NCBI GenBank assembly: GCA_035048495.1
Contig: JASUTR010000036.1
Location: forward strand, 1 to 64,000
Length of the DNA: 64,000 bases
Direction: 5' to 3'
From: Euptelea pleiosperma
Taxonomy: Eukaryota > Streptophyta > Magnoliopsida > Ranunculales > Eupteleaceae
Shown piece after piece: positions 28,280-42,899 of the stretch. Under the pieces are notes generated by a model, which was given only the letters and a program-made list of their open reading frames with translations, made no database searches and was not told where the DNA came from. Positions within the stretch are counted from its first letter, which is position 1. The number at the start of each line of letters is the position of its first letter. Made by a program: the position numbers and the translations under genes.

Positions 28280-29520
28280 GAAACTGAGTCCAATTTGAGA
28301 CGTTGACGATCGGATGGAGCTAACTTGTTTCAACTGTCCCGAATCTTGTTCCAACACTTCAAATATGTTGAAACAATAGTAATGGAAGAGTTTGAGTCTA
28401 ATTACGAGCTCCGGTTGCAAAAAAGTCACAAGTTATAGGCTTCGGTATGTAACACACAAACTGAGTCCAATTTGAGACATTGACGAACGGATGGAGCTAA
28501 CTTGTTTCGACTGTCCCGAATCTTGTTCCAACACTTAAAATGTGTTGAAACAATAGTAATGGAAGAATTCGAGTCTAATTACGAGGTCCAGTTGCGAAAA
28601 AAGTCACAAGTTATAGGGTTCGGAACGTAACACACAAACAGAGTACAATTTGAGACGTTGACGAACGGATGGAGCTAACTTGTTTTGACTATCCCGAATC
28701 TTGTTTCAACACTTCAAATGTGTGGAAACAATAGTAATAGAAGAGTTTGAGTCCAATCACGAGGTCCGGTTGCGAAAAAGTCACAAGTTATAGGCTTCGG
28801 AATGCAACACAGAAATTGAGTCCAATTTGAGACGTTGACGTACGGATGGAGATAACTTGTTTCGACCGTCCCGAATCTTGTTCCAACACATCAAATGTGT
28901 TGAAACAATAGTAATACAAGAGTTTGAGTCCAATTACGAGGTCCAGTTGCGAAAAAGTCACAAGTTATTGGCTTCGGAATGTAACACACAAACTGTGTCC
29001 AATTTGAGACGTTGGCGCACGGATGGAGCTAACTCTTTTTGCCTGTCCCGAATCTTGTTCCAATACTTCAAATGTGTTGAACAATAATAATTGAAGAGTT
29101 TGAGTAAAATTACGAGGTCTGATTGCGACAAAGTCACAAGTTATAGGCTTCGGAATGTTACACACTAATTGAGTCGAATTTGAGACGTTGATGCACGGAT
29201 GGAGCTAACTTGTTTCAACTGTCCCAAATCTTGTTCCAACACTTCAAATCTGTAGAAACAATAGTAATCGAAGAGTTTGAGTCCAATTACGAGGTCCGGT
29301 TGCCAAAAAGTCACAAGTTATAGGCTTAGGAATGTAACACACAAACTGAGTCCAATTTGAGACGTTGACGCACGGATGGAGCTAACTTGTTTTGACTGTC
29401 CCAAATATTGTTCCAACACTTCAAATCTGTTGAAACAATAGTAATGGAAGAGTTTGAGTCAAATTATGAGGTTCGGTTACGAAAAAGTCACAAGTTATAG
29501 GCTTCAGAATGTAACACAGA
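28280..29520. repeat. 1,239-bp (7-mer) higher-order repeat, copy 1
   Basis: Seven monomers. Private variants recur at +1,239 bp in the next copy: gacgatcggatgg near 28308, gagctccggttgc near 28407, gtgtggaaac near 28722, ggagataac near 28847, taatcgaag near 29266 and gagtcaaattatg near 29458. Confidence 0.85.
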
Positions 29521-30770
29521 AACTGAGTCCAATTTGAGACGTTGACGATCGGATGGAGCTAACTTGTTTCAACTGTCCCGAATCTTGTTCCAACACTTCA
29601 AATATGTTGAAACAATAGTAATGGAAGAGTTTGAGTCTAATTACGAGCTCCGGTTGCAAAAAAGTCACAAGTTATAGGCTTCGGTATGTAACACACAAAC
29701 TGAGTCCAATTTGAGACATTGACGAACGGATGGAGCTAACTTGTTTCGACTGTCCCGAATCTTGTTCCAACACTTAAAATGTGTTGAAACAATAGTAATG
29801 GAAGAATTCGAGTCTAATTACGAGGTCCAGTTGCGAAAAAAGTCACAAGTTATAGGGTTCGGAACGTAACACACAAACAGAGTACAATTTGAGACGTTGA
29901 CGAACGGATGGAGCTAACTTGTTTTGACTATCCCGAATCTTGTTTCAACACTTCAAATGTGTGGAAACAATAGTAATAGAAGAGTTTGAGTCCAATCACG
30001 AGGTCCGGTTGCGAAAAAGTCACAAGTTATAGGCTTCGGAATGCAACACAGAAATTGAGTCCAATTTGAGACGTTGACGTACGGATGGAGATAACTTGTT
30101 TCGACCGTCCCGAATCTTGTTCCAACACATCAAATGTGTTGAAACAATAGTAATACAAGAGTTTGAGTCCAATTACGAGGTCCAGTTGCGAAAAAGTCAC
30201 AAGTTATTGGCTTCGGAATGTAACACACAAACTGTGTCCAATTTGAGACGTTGGCGCACGGATGGAGCTAACTCTTTTTGCCTGTCCCGAATCTTGTTCC
30301 AATACTTCAAATGTGTTGAACAATAATAATTGAAGAGTTTGAGTAAAATTACGAGGTCTGATTGCGACAAAGTCACAAGTTATAGGCTTCGGAATGTTAC
30401 ACACTAATTGAGTCGAATTTGAGACGTTGATGCACGGATGGAGCTAACTTGTTTCAACTGTCCCAAATCTTGTTCCAACACTTCAAATCTGTAGAAACAA
30501 TAGTAATCGAAGAGTTTGAGTCCAATTACGAGGTCCGGTTGCCAAAAAGTCACAAGTTATAGGCTTAGGAATGTAACACACAAACTGAGTCCAATTTGAG
30601 ACGTTGACGCACGGATGGAGCTAACTTGTTTTGACTGTCCCAAATATTGTTCCAACACTTCAAATCTGTTGAAACAATAGTAATGGAAGAGTTTGAGTCA
30701 AATTATGAGGTTCGGTTACGAAAAAGTCACAAGTTATAGGCTTCAGAATGTAACACAGAAACTGAGTCCA
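29521..30770. repeat. 1,239-bp (7-mer) higher-order repeat, copy 2
   Basis: Adjacent second copy of the 7-mer. After about 30770 the sequence returns to the ordinary gacgaacgg variant. T-type monomers at 26486, 27726, 28965, 30204 and 31443 are spaced 1,239-1,240 bp, so the 7-mer periodicity extends over at least 5 kb, with looser similarity outside the two near-identical copies. Confidence 0.85.
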
Positions 30771-31099
30771 ATTTGAGACGTTGACGAACGGATGGAGCTA
30801 ACTTGTTTCAACTGTCCCGAATCTTGTTCCAACACTTCAAATATGTTGAAACAATAGTAATGGAAGAGTTTGAGTCTAATTACGAGGTCCGGTTGCGAAA
30901 AAGTCACAAGTTATAGGCTTCGAAATGTAACACACAAACTGAGTCTAATTTGAGATATTGACGAACGGATGGAGCTAACTTGTTTCGACTGTCCCGAATC
31001 TTGTTCCAACACTTCAAATGTGTTGAAACAATAGTAATGGAAGAATTCGAGTCTAATTACGACGTCCAGTTGCGAAAAAAGTCACAAGTTATAGGGTTC

Positions 31100-34000
31100 G
31101 GAACGTAACACACAAACTGAGTCCAATTTGAGACGTTGACGAACGGATGGAGCTAACTTGTTTTGACTGTCCCGAATCTTGTTTCAACACTTCAAATGTG
31201 TTGAAACAATAGTAATAGAAGAGTTTGAGTCCAATCACGAGGTCCGGTTGCGAAAAAGTCACAAGTTATAGGCTTCGGAATGCCACACAGAAACTGAGTC
31301 CAATTTGAGACGTTGACGTACGGATGGAGCTAACTTGTTTCGACCGTTCCGAATCTTGTTCCAACACAACAAATGTGCTGAAACAATAGTAATACAAGAG
31401 TTTGAGTCCAATTACGAGGTCCGGTTGCGAAAAAGTCACAAGTTATTGGCTTCGGAATGTAACACACAAACTGTGTCCAATTTGAGACGTTGACGCACCG
31501 ATGGAGCTAACTCTTTTTGCCTGTCCCGAATCTTGTTCCAATACTTCAAATGTGTTGAACAATAATAATGGAAGAGTTTGAGTAAAATTACGAGGTCTGA
31601 TTGCGACAAAGTCCCAAGTTATAGGCTTCGGAGTGTTACACACTAATTGAGTCGAATTTGGGACGTTGATGCACGGATGGAGCTAACTTGTTTCGACTGT
31701 CCCAAATCTTGTTCCAACACTTCAAATCTGTAGAAACAATAGTAATAGAAGAGTTTGAGTCCAATTACGAGGTCCGGTTGCGAAAAAGTCACAAGTTATA
31801 GGCTTCGGAATGCAACACAGAAACTGAGTCCAATTTAAGACGTTGACGTACGGATGGAGTAACTTGTTTCGACCGTCCCGAATCTAGTTCCAACACATCA
31901 AATATGTTGAAACAATAGTAATACAAGAGTTTGAGTCCAATTACGAGGTCCGGTTGCGAAAAAGTCACAAGTTATAGGCTTCGGAATGTAACACACAAAC
32001 TGAGTCCAATTTGAGACATTGACGAACGGATGGAGCTAACTTGTTTCGACTGTCCCGAATCTTGTTCCAACAATTCAAATGTGTTGAAACAATAGTAATG
32101 GAAGAATTCGAGTCTAATTACGAGGTCCAGTTGCGAAAAAGTCACAAGTTATAGGGTTCGGAACGTAACACACAAACAGAGTACAATTTGAGCCGTTGAC
32201 GAACGGATGGAGCTAACTTGTTTTGACTGTCCCGAATCTTATTTCAACACTTCAAATGTGTTGAAACAATAGTAATAGAAAAGTTTGAGTCCAATCACGA
32301 GGTCCGGTTGCGAAAAAGTCACAAGTTATAGGCTTCGGAATGCAACACAGAAACTGAGTCCAATTTGAGACGTTGACGTACGGATGGAGTAACTTGTTTC
32401 GACCGTCCCGAATCTTGTTCCAACACATCAAATGTGTTGAAACAATAGTAATACAAGAGTTTGAGTCCAATTACGAGGTCCGGTTGCGATAAAGTCACAA
32501 GTTATTGGCTTCGGAATGTAACACACAAACTGTGTCCAATTTGAGACGTTGACGCACGGATGGAGCTAACTCTTTTTGCCTGTCCCGAATCTTGTTCCAA
32601 TACTTCAAATGTGTTGAACAATAATAATGGAAGAGTTTGAGTAAAATTACGAGGTCTAATTGCGACAAAGTCACAAGTTATAGGCTTCAGAATGTTACAC
32701 ACTAATTGAGTCGAATTTGAGACGTTGATGCACGGATGGAGCTAACTTGTTTCGACTGTCCCAAATCTTGTTCCAACACTTCAAATCTGCAGAAACAATA
32801 GTAATAGAAGAGTTTGAGTCCAATTACGAGGTCCGGTTGCGAAAAAGTCACAAGTTATAGGCTTAGGAATGTAACACACAAACTGAGTCCAATTTGAGAC
32901 GTTGACGCACGGATGGAGCTAACTTGTTTTGACTGTCCCAAATATTGTTCCAACACTTCAAATCTGTTGAAACAATAGTAATGGAAGAGTTTGAGTCTAA
33001 TTATGAGGTCCGGTTACGAAAAAGTCACAAGTTATAAGCTTCAGAATGTAACACAGAAACTGAGTCCAATTTGAGACGTTGACGAACGGATGGAGCTAAC
33101 TTGTTTCAACTGTCCCGAATCTTGTTCTAACACTTCAAATATGTTGAAACAATAGTAATGGAAGAGTTTGAGTCTAATTATGAGGTCCGGTTGCGAAAAA
33201 GTCACTAGTTATAGGCTTCGGAATGTAACTCACAAACTGAGTCCAATTTGAGACGTTGACGAACGGATGGAGCTAACTTGTTTTGACTGTCCCGAATCTT
33301 GTTCAACGCTTCAAATATGTTGAAACAATAGTAATGGAAGAGTATGAGTCTAATTATGAGGTCCGGTTGCGAAAAAGTCACAAGTTATAGGCTTCGGAAT
33401 GTAACACACAAACTGAGTCCAGTTTGAGACATTGACGAACGGATGGAGCTAACTTGTTTTGACTGTCCCGAATCTTGTTCCAACATTTCAAATGTGTTGA
33501 AACAATAGTAATGGAAGAATTTATAGTCAAATTACGAGGTCCAGTTGCGAAAAAGTCACAAGTTATAGGGTTCGGAACGTAACACACAAACAGAGTACAA
33601 TTTGAGCCGTTGACGAACGGATGGAGCTAACTTGTTTTGACTGTCCCGAATCTTGTTTCAACACTTCAAATATGTTGAAACAATAGTAATGGAAGAGTTT
33701 GAGTCTAATTACGAGGTCCGGCTGCGAAAAAAGTCACAAGTTATAGGCTTCGGAATGTAACACACAAACTGAGTCCAATTTGAGACATTGACGAACGGAT
33801 GGAGCTAACTTGTTTCAACTGTCCCGAATCTTGTTCCAACACCTCAAATGTGTTGAAACAATAGTAATGGAAGAATTCGAGTCTAATTACGAGGTCCAGT
33901 TGCGAAAAAAGTCACAAGTTATAGGGTTCGGAACGTAACACACAAACAGAGTACAATTTGAGACGTTGACGAACGGATGGAGCTAACTTGTTTTGACTGT

Positions 34001-37000
34001 CCCAAATCTTGTTTCAACACTTCAAATGTGTTGAAAAAATAGTAATAGAAGAGTTTGAGTCCAATCACGAGGTCCGGTTGCGAAAAAGTCATAAGTAATA
34101 GGCTTCGGAATGCAACACAGAAACTGAGTCCAATTTGAGACGTTGACGTACGGATGGAGCTAACTTGTTTCGACCGTCCCGAATCTTGTTCCAACACATC
34201 AAATGTGGTGAAACAATAGTAATACAAGAGTTTGAGTCCATTTACGAGGTCCGGTTACGAAAAAGTCACAAGTTATAGGCTTCAGAATGTAACACAGAAA
34301 CTGAGTCCAATTTGAGACGTTGACGAACGGATGGAGCTAACTTGTTTCAACTATCCCGAATCTTGTTCCAACACTTCAAATATGTTGAAACAATAGTAAT
34401 GGAAGAGTTTGAGTCTAATTATGAGGTCCGGTTGCGAAAAAGTCACAAGTTATAGGCTTCGGAATGTAACACACAAACTGAGTCCAATTTGAGACATTGA
34501 CGAACGGATGGAGCTAACTTGTTTCGACTGTCCCGAATCTTGTTCCAACACTTCAAATATGTTGAAACAATAGTAATGGAAGAATTCGAGTCTAATTACG
34601 AGGTCCAGTTGCGAAAAAAGTCACAAGTTATAGGGTTCCGAACGTAACACACAAACAGAGTACAATTTGAGACGTTGACGAACGGATGGAGCTAACTTGT
34701 TTTGACTATCCCGAATCTTGTTAATAGTAATAGAAGAGTTTGAGTCCAATCACGAGGTCCGGTTACGAAAAAGTCACAAGTTATAGGCTTCGGAATGCAA
34801 CACAGAAACTGAGTCCAATTTGAGACGTTGACGTACGGATGGAGCTAACTTGTTTCGACCGTCCCGAATCTTGTTCCAACACATCAAATGTGTTGAAACA
34901 ATAGTAATACAAGAGTTTGAGTCCAATTACGAGGTCCGGTTGCGAAAAAGTCACAAGTTATTGGCTTCGGAATGTAACACACAAACTGTGTCCAATTTGA
35001 GACGTTGACGCACGGATGGAGCTAACTCTTTTTGCCTGTCCCGAATCTTGTTCCAATACTTCAAATGTGTTGAACAATAATAATGGAAGAGTTTGAGTAA
35101 AATTATGAGGTCTGATTGCGACAAAGTCCCAAGTTATAGGCTTCGGAGTGTTACACACTAATTGAGTCGAATTTGGGACGTTGATGCACGGATGGAGCTA
35201 ACTTGTTTCGACTGTCCCAAATCTTGTTCCAACACTTCAAATCTGTAGAAACAATAGTAATAGAAGAGTTTGAGTCCAATTACGAGGTCCGGTTGCGAAA
35301 AAGTCACAAGTTATAGGCTTCGGAATGCAACACAGAAACTGAGTCCAATTTGAGACGTTGACGAACGGATGGAGCTAACTTGTTTCAACTGTCCCGAATC
35401 TTATTCCAACACTTCAAATATGTTGAAACAATAGTAATGGAAGAGTTTGAGTCTAATTATGAGGTCCGGTTGCGAAAAAGTCACAAGTTATAGGCTTCGG
35501 AATGTAACTCACAAACTGAGTCCAATTTGAGACGTTGACGAACGGATGGAGCTAACTTGTTTTGACTGTCCCGAATCTTGTTTCAACACTTCAAATATGT
35601 TGAAACAATAGTAATGGAAGAGTTTGAGTCTAATTACGAGGTCCGGCTGCGAAAAAGTCACAAGTTATAGGCTTCGGAATGTAACACACAAACTGAGTCC
35701 AATTTGAGACATTGACGAACGGATGGAGCTAACTTGTTTCAACTGTCCCGAATCTTGTTCCAACACTTCAAATGTGTTGAAACAATAGTAATGGAAGAAT
35801 TCGAGTCTAATTACGAGGTCCAGTTGCGAAAAAAGTCACAAGTTATAGGGTTCGGAACGTAACACACAAACAGAGTACAATTTGAGACGTTGACGAACGG
35901 ATGGAGCTAACTTGTTTTGACTGTCCCAAATCTTGTTTCAACACTTCAAATGTGTTGAAACAATAGTAATAGAAGAGTTTGAGTCCAATCACGAGGTCCG
36001 GTTGCGAAAAAGTCACAAGTTATAGGCTTCGGAATGCAACACAGAAACTGAGTCCCATTTGAGACGTTGACGTACGGATGGAGCTAACTTGTTTCGACCG
36101 CCCCGAATCTTGTTCCAACACATCAAATGTGGTGAAACAATAGTAATACAAGAGTTTGAGTCCAATTACGAGGTCCGGTTACGAAAAAGCCACAAGTTAT
36201 AGGCTTCAGAATGTAACACAGAAACTGAGTCCAATTTGAGACGTTGACGAACGGATGGAGCTAACTTGTTTCAACTATCCCGAATCTTGTTCCAACACTT
36301 CAAATATGTTGAAACAATAGTAATGGAAGAGTTTGAGTCTAATTATGAGGTCCGGTTGCGAAAAAGTCACAAGTTATAGGCTTCGGAATGTAACTCACAA
36401 ACTGAGTCCAATTTGAGACGTTGACGAACGGATGGAGCTAACTTGTTTTGACTGTCCCGAATCTTGTTTCAACACTTCAAATGTGTTGAAACAATAGTAA
36501 TAGAAGAGTTTGAGTCCAATCACGAGGTCCGGTTGCGAAAAAGTCACAAGTTATAGGCTTCGGAATGCAACACAGAAACTGAGTCCAATTTGAGACGTTG
36601 ACGTATGGATGGAGCTAACTTGTTTCGACCGTTCCGAATCTTGTTCCAACACAACAAATGTGCTGAAACAATAGTAATACAAGAGTTTGAGTCCAATTAC
36701 GAGGTCCGGTTGCGAAAAAGTCACAAGTTATTGGCTTCGGAATGTAACACACAAACTGTGTCCAATTTGAGACGTTGACGCACCGATGGAGCTAACTCTT
36801 TTTGCCTGTCCCGAATCTTGTTCCAATACTTCAAATGTGTTGAACAATAATAATGGAAGAGTTTGAGTAAAATTACGAGGTCTGATTGCGACAAAGTCCC
36901 AAGTTATAGGCTTCGGAGTGTTACACACTAATTGAGTCGAATTTGGGACGTTGATGCACGGATGGAGCTAACTTGTTTCGACTGTCCCAAATCTTGTTCC

Positions 37001-37200
37001 AACACTTCAAATCTGTAGAAACAATAGTAATAGAAGAGTTTGAGTCCAATTACGAGGTCCGGTTGCGAAAAAGTCACAAGTTATAGGCTTCGGAATGCAA
37101 CACAGAAACTGAGTCCAATTTGAGACGTTGACGTACGGATGGAGTAACTTGTTTCGACCGTCCCGAATCTAGTTCCAACACATCAAATATGTTGAAACAA
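31100..37200. repeat. 6-kb satellite block, repeated 11,803 bp downstream (copy A)
   Basis: T-type monomers at 31443, 32502, 34958 and 36728 match 43247, 44306, 46761 and 48531 at +11,803/11,804. The 24-bp dyad deletion at 34722/34723 matches the one at 46525/46526. Part of the block (about 32.6-35.6 kb) also recurs at +4,755 (about 37.4-40.35 kb), including the same 24-bp deletion at 39477/39478. Confidence 0.8.
34722..34723. other. 24-bp deletion removing the monomer dyad
   Basis: ...cttgtt is joined directly to aatagtaatag, removing tcaacacttc through gttgaaac. The same junction is found at 39477/39478 and 46525/46526, at the offsets of the surrounding segmental copies, so it arose once and was then amplified. 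Confidence 0.85.
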
Positions 37201-37399
37201 TAGTAATACAAGAGTTTGAGTCCAATTACGAGGTCCGGTTGCGAAAAAGTCACAAGTTATAGGCTTCGGAATGTAACACACAAACTGTGTCCAATTTGAG
37301 ACGTTGACGCACCGATGGAGCTAACTCTTTTTGCCTGTCCCGAATCTTGTTCCAATACTTCAAATGTGTTGAACAATAATAATGGAAGAGTTTGAGTAA

Positions 37400-40350
37400 A
37401 ATTACGAGGTCTAATTGCGACAAAGTCACAAGTTATAGGCTTCAGAATGTTACACACTAATTGAGTCGAATTTGAGACGTTGATGCACGGATGGAGCTAA
37501 CTTGTTTCGACTGTCCCAAATCTTGTTCCAACACTTCAAATCTGCAGAAACAATAGTAATAGAAGAGTTTGAGTCCAATTACGAGGTCCGGTTGCGAAAA
37601 AGTCACAAGTTATAGGCTTAGGAATGTAACACACAAACTGAGTCCAATTTGAGACGTTGACGCACGGATGGAGCTAACTTGTTTTGACTGTCCCAAATAT
37701 TGTTCCAACACTTCAAATCTGTTGAAACAATAGTAATGGAAGAGTTTGAGTCTAATTATGAGGTCCGGTTACGAAAAAGTCACAAGTTATAAGCTTCAGA
37801 ATGTAACACAGAAACTGAGTCCAATTTGAGACGTTGACGAACGGATGGAGCTAACTTGTTTCAACTGTCCCGAATCTTGTTCTAACACTTCAAATATGTT
37901 GAAACAATAGTAATGGAAGAGTTTGAGTCTAATTATGAGGTCCGGTTGCGAAAAAGTCACTAGTTATAGGCTTCGGAATGTAACTCACAAACTGAGTCCA
38001 ATTTGAGACGTTGACGAACGGATGGAGCTAACTTGTTTTGACTGTCCCGAATCTTGTTCAACGCTTCAAATATGTTGAAACAATAGTAATGGAAGAGTAT
38101 GAGTCTAATTATGAGGTCCGGTTGCGAAAAAGTCACAAGTTATAGGCTTCGGAATGTAACACACAAACTGAGTCCAGTTTGAGACATTGACGAACGGATG
38201 GAGCTAACTTGTTTCGACTGTCCCGAATCTTGTTCCAACATTTCAAATGTGTTGAAACAATAGTAATGGAAGAATTTATAGTCAAATTACGAGGTCCAGT
38301 TGCGAAAAAGTCACAAGTTATAGGGTTCGGAACGTAACACACAAACAGAGTACAATTTGAGCCGTTGACGAACGGATGGAGCTAACTTGTTTTGACTGTC
38401 CCGAATCTTGTTTCAACACTTCAAATATGTTGAAACAATAGTAATGGAAGAGTTTGAGTCTAATTACGAGGTCCGGCTGCGAAAAAAGTCACAAGTTATA
38501 GGCTTCGGAATGTAACACACAAACTGAGTCCAATTTGAGACATTGACGAACGGATGGAGCTAACTTGTTTCAACTGTCCCGAATCTTGTTCCAACACCTC
38601 AAATGTGTTGAAACAATAGTAATGGAAGAATTCGAGTCTAATTACGAGGTCCAGTTGCGAAAAAAGTCACAAGTTATAGGGTTCGGAACGTAACACACAA
38701 ACAGAGTACAATTTGAGACGTTGACGAACGGATGGAGCTAACTTGTTTTGACTGTCCCAAATCTTGTTTCAACACTTCAAATGTGTTGAAAAAATAGTAA
38801 TAGAAGAGTTTGAGTCCAATCACGAGGTCCGGTTGCGAAAAAGTCATAAGTAATAGGCTTCGGAATGCAACACAGAAACTGAGTCCAATTTGAGACGTTG
38901 ACGTACGGATGGAGCTAACTTGTTTCGACCGTCCCGAATCTTGTTCCAACACATCAAATGTGGTGAAACAATAGTAATACAAGAGTTTGAGTCCATTTAC
39001 GAGGTCCGGTTACGAAAAAGTCACAAGTTATAGGCTTCAGAATGTAACACAGAAACTGAGTCCAATTTGAGACGTTGACGAACGGATGGAGCTAACTTGT
39101 TTCAACTATCCCGAATCTTGTTCCAACACTTCAAATATGTTGAAACAATAGTAATGGAAGAGTTTGAGTCTAATTATGAGGTCCGGTTGCGAAAAAGTCA
39201 CAAGTTATAGGCTTCGGAATGTAACACACAAACTGAGTCCAATTTGAGACATTGACGAACGGATGGAGCTAACTTGTTTCGACTGTCCCGAATCTTGTTC
39301 CAACACTTCAAATATGTTGAAACAATAGTAATGGAAGAATTCGAGTCTAATTACGAGGTCCAGTTGCGAAAAAAGTCACAAGTTATAGGGTTCCGAACGT
39401 AACACACAAACAGAGTACAATTTGAGACGTTGACGAACGGATGGAGCTAACTTGTTTTGACTATCCCGAATCTTGTTAATAGTAATAGAAGAGTTTGAGT
39501 CCAATCACGAGGTCCGGTTACGAAAAAGTCACAAGTTATAGGCTTCGGAATGCAACACAGAAACTGAGTCCAATTTGAGACGTTGACGTACGGATGGAGC
39601 TAACTTGTTTCGACCGTCCCGAATCTTGTTCCAACACATCAAATGTGTTGAAACAATAGTAATACAAGAGTTTGAGTCCAATTACGAGGTCCGGTTGCGA
39701 AAAAGTCACAAGTTATTGGCTTCGGAATGTAACACACAAACTGTGTCCAATTTGAGACGTTGACGCACGGATGGAGCTAACTCTTTTTGCCTGTCCCGAA
39801 TCTTGTTCCAATACTTCAAATGTGTTGAACAATAATAATGGAAGAGTTTGAGTAAAATTATGAGGTCTGATTGCGACAAAGTCCCAAGTTATAGGCTTCG
39901 GAGTGTTACACACTAATTGAGTCGAATTTGGGACGTTGATGCACGGATGGAGCTAACTTGTTTCGACTGTCCCAAATCTTGTTCCAACACTTCAAATCTG
40001 TAGAAACAATAGTAATAGAAGAGTTTGAGTCCAATTACGAGGTCCGGTTGCGAAAAAGTCACAAGTTATAGGCTTCGGAATGCAACACAGAAACTGAGTC
40101 CAATTTGAGACGTTGACGAACGGATGGAGCTAACTTGTTTCAACTGTCCCGAATCTTATTCCAACACTTCAAATATGTTGAAACAATAGTAATGGAAGAG
40201 TTTGAGTCTAATTATGAGGTCCGGTTGCGAAAAAGTCACAAGTTATAGGCTTCGGAATGTAACTCACAAACTGAGTCCAATTTGAGACGTTGACGAACGG
40301 ATGGAGCTAACTTGTTTTGACTGTCCCGAATCTTGTTTCAACACTTCAAA
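37400..40350. repeat. 3-kb satellite block at +4,755 bp (copy B)
   Basis: The match to about 32.65-35.6 kb includes cttcaaatctgcagaaac, the rare agaatttatagtcaaatt segment (33517 and 38272) and the 24-bp deletion. Similarity ends near 40350, where copy A continues with a different monomer type. Confidence 0.8.
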
Positions 40351-42545
40351 TGTGTTGAAACAATAGTAATAGAAGAGTTTGAGTCCAATCACGAGGTCCG
40401 GTTGCGAAAAAGTCACAAGTTATAGGCTTCGGAATGCAACACAGAAACTGAGTCCAATTTGAGACGTTGACGTACGGATGGAGCTAACTTGTTTCGACCG
40501 TTCCGAATCTTGTTCCAACACAACAAATGTGCTGAAACAATAGTAATACAAGAGTTTGAGTCCAATTACGAGGTCCGGTTGCGAAAAAGTCACAAGTTAT
40601 TGGCTTCGGAATGTAACACACAAACTGTGTCCAATTTGAGACGTTGACGCACCGATGGAGCTAACTCTTTTTGCCTGTCCCGAATCTTGTTCCAATACTT
40701 CAAATGTGTTGAACAATAATAATGGAAGAGTTTGAGTAAAATTACGAGGTCTGATTGCGACAAAGTCCCAAGTTATAGGCTTCGGAGTGTTACACACTAA
40801 TTGAGTCGAATTTGGGACGTTGATGCACGGATGGAGCTAACTTGTTTCGACTGTCCCAAATCTTGTTCCAACACTTCAAATCTGTAGAAACAATAGTAAT
40901 AGAAGAGTTTGAGTCCAATTACGAGGTCCGGTTGCGAAAAAGTCACAAGTTATAGGCTTCGGAATGCAACACAGAAACTGAGTCCAATTTGAGACGTTGA
41001 CGTACGGATGGAGTAACTTGTTTCGACCGTCCCGAATCTAGTTCCAACACATCAAATATGTTGAAACAATAGTAATACAAGAGTTTGAGTCCAATTACGA
41101 GGTCCGGTTGCGAAAAAGTCACAAGTTATAGGCTTCGGAATGTAACACACAAACTGAGTCCAATTTGAGACATTGACGAACGGATGGAGCTAACTTGTTT
41201 CGACTGTCCCGAATCTTGTTCCAACAATTCAAATGTGTTGAAACAATAGTAATGGAAGAATTCGAGTCTAATTACGAGGTCCAGTTGCGAAAAAGTCACA
41301 AGTTATAGGGTTCGGAACGTAACACACAAACAGAGTACAATTTGAGCCGTTGACGAACGGATGGAGCTAACTTGTTTTGACTGTCCCGAATCTTATTTCA
41401 ACACTTCAAATGTGTTGAAACAATAGTAATAGAAAAGTCTGAGTCCAATCACGAGGTCCGGTTGCGAAAAAGTCACAAGTTATAGGCTTCGGAATGCAAC
41501 ACAGAAACTGAGTCCAATTTGAGACGTTGACGTACGGATGGAGTAACTTGTTTCGACCGTCCCGAATCTTGTTCCAACACATCAAATGTGTTGAAACAAT
41601 AGTAATACAAGAGTTTGAGTCCAATTACGAGGTCCGGTTGCGATAAAGTCACAAGTTATTGGCTTCGGAATGTAACACACAAACTGTGTCCAATTTGAGA
41701 CGTTGACGCACGGATGGAGCTAACTCTTTTTGCCTGTCCCGAATCTTGTTCCAATACTTCAAATGTGTTGAACAATAATAATGGAAGAGTTTGAGTAAAA
41801 TTACGAGGTCTAATTGCGACAAAGTCACAAGTTATAGACTTCAGAATGTTACACACTAATTGAGTCGAATTTGAGACGTTGATGCACGGATGGAGCTAAC
41901 TTGTTTCGACTGTCCCAAATCTTGTTCCAACACTTCAAATCTGTAGAAACAATAGTAATAGAAGAGTTTGAGTCCAATTACGAGGTCCGGTTGCGAAAAA
42001 GTCACAAGTTATAGGCTTAGGAATGTAACACACAAACTGAGTCCAATTTGAGACGTTGACGCACGGATGGAGCTAACTTGTTTTGACTGTCCCAAATATT
42101 GTTCCAACACTTCAAATCTGTTGAAACAATAGTAATGGAAGAGTTTGAGTCTAATTATGAGGTCCGGTTACGAAAAAGTCACAAGTTATAAGCTTCAGAA
42201 TGTAACACAGAAACTGAGTCCAATTTGAGACGTTGACGAACGGATGGAGCTAACTTGTTTCAACTGTCCCGAATCTTGTTCTAACACTTCAAATATGTTG
42301 AAACAATAGTAATGGAAGAGTTTGAGTCTAATTATGAGGTCCGGTTGCGAAAAAGTCACAAGTTATAGGCTTCGGAATGTAACTCACAAACTGAGTCCAA
42401 TTTGAGACGTTGACGAACGGATGGAGCTAACTTGTTTTGACTGTCCCGAATCTTGTTCAACGCTTCAAATATGTTGAAACAATAGTAATGGAAGAGTATG
42501 AGTCTAATTATGAGGTCCGGTTGCGAAAAAGTCACAAGTTATAGG
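40160..42545. repeat. 2.4-kb satellite block repeated at +2,650 bp
   Basis: T-type monomers at 40597 and 41656 match 43247 and 44306. Similarity to the +2,650 copy ends where this copy switches to the gcaacacagaaactgagtcc monomer type near 42545. A separate match of about 40.2-42.1 kb lies at +7,934 bp. Confidence 0.75.
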
Positions 42546-42899
42546 CTTCGGAATGCAACACAGAAACTGAGTCCCATTTGAGACGTTGACGTACGGATGG
42601 AGCTAACTTGTTTCGACCGCCCCGAATCTTGTTCCAACACATCAAATGTGGTGAAACAATAGTAATACAAGAGTTTGAGTCCAATTACGAGGTCCGGTTA
42701 CGAAAAAGCCACAAGTTATAGGCTTCAGAATGTAACACAGAAACTGAGTCCAATTTGAGACGTTGACGAACGGATGGAGCTAACTTGTTTCAACTATCCC
42801 GAATCTTGTTCCAACACTTCAAATATGTTGAAACAATAGTAATGGAAGAGTTTGAGTCTAATTATGAGGTCCGGTTGCGAAAAAGTCACAAGTTATAGG

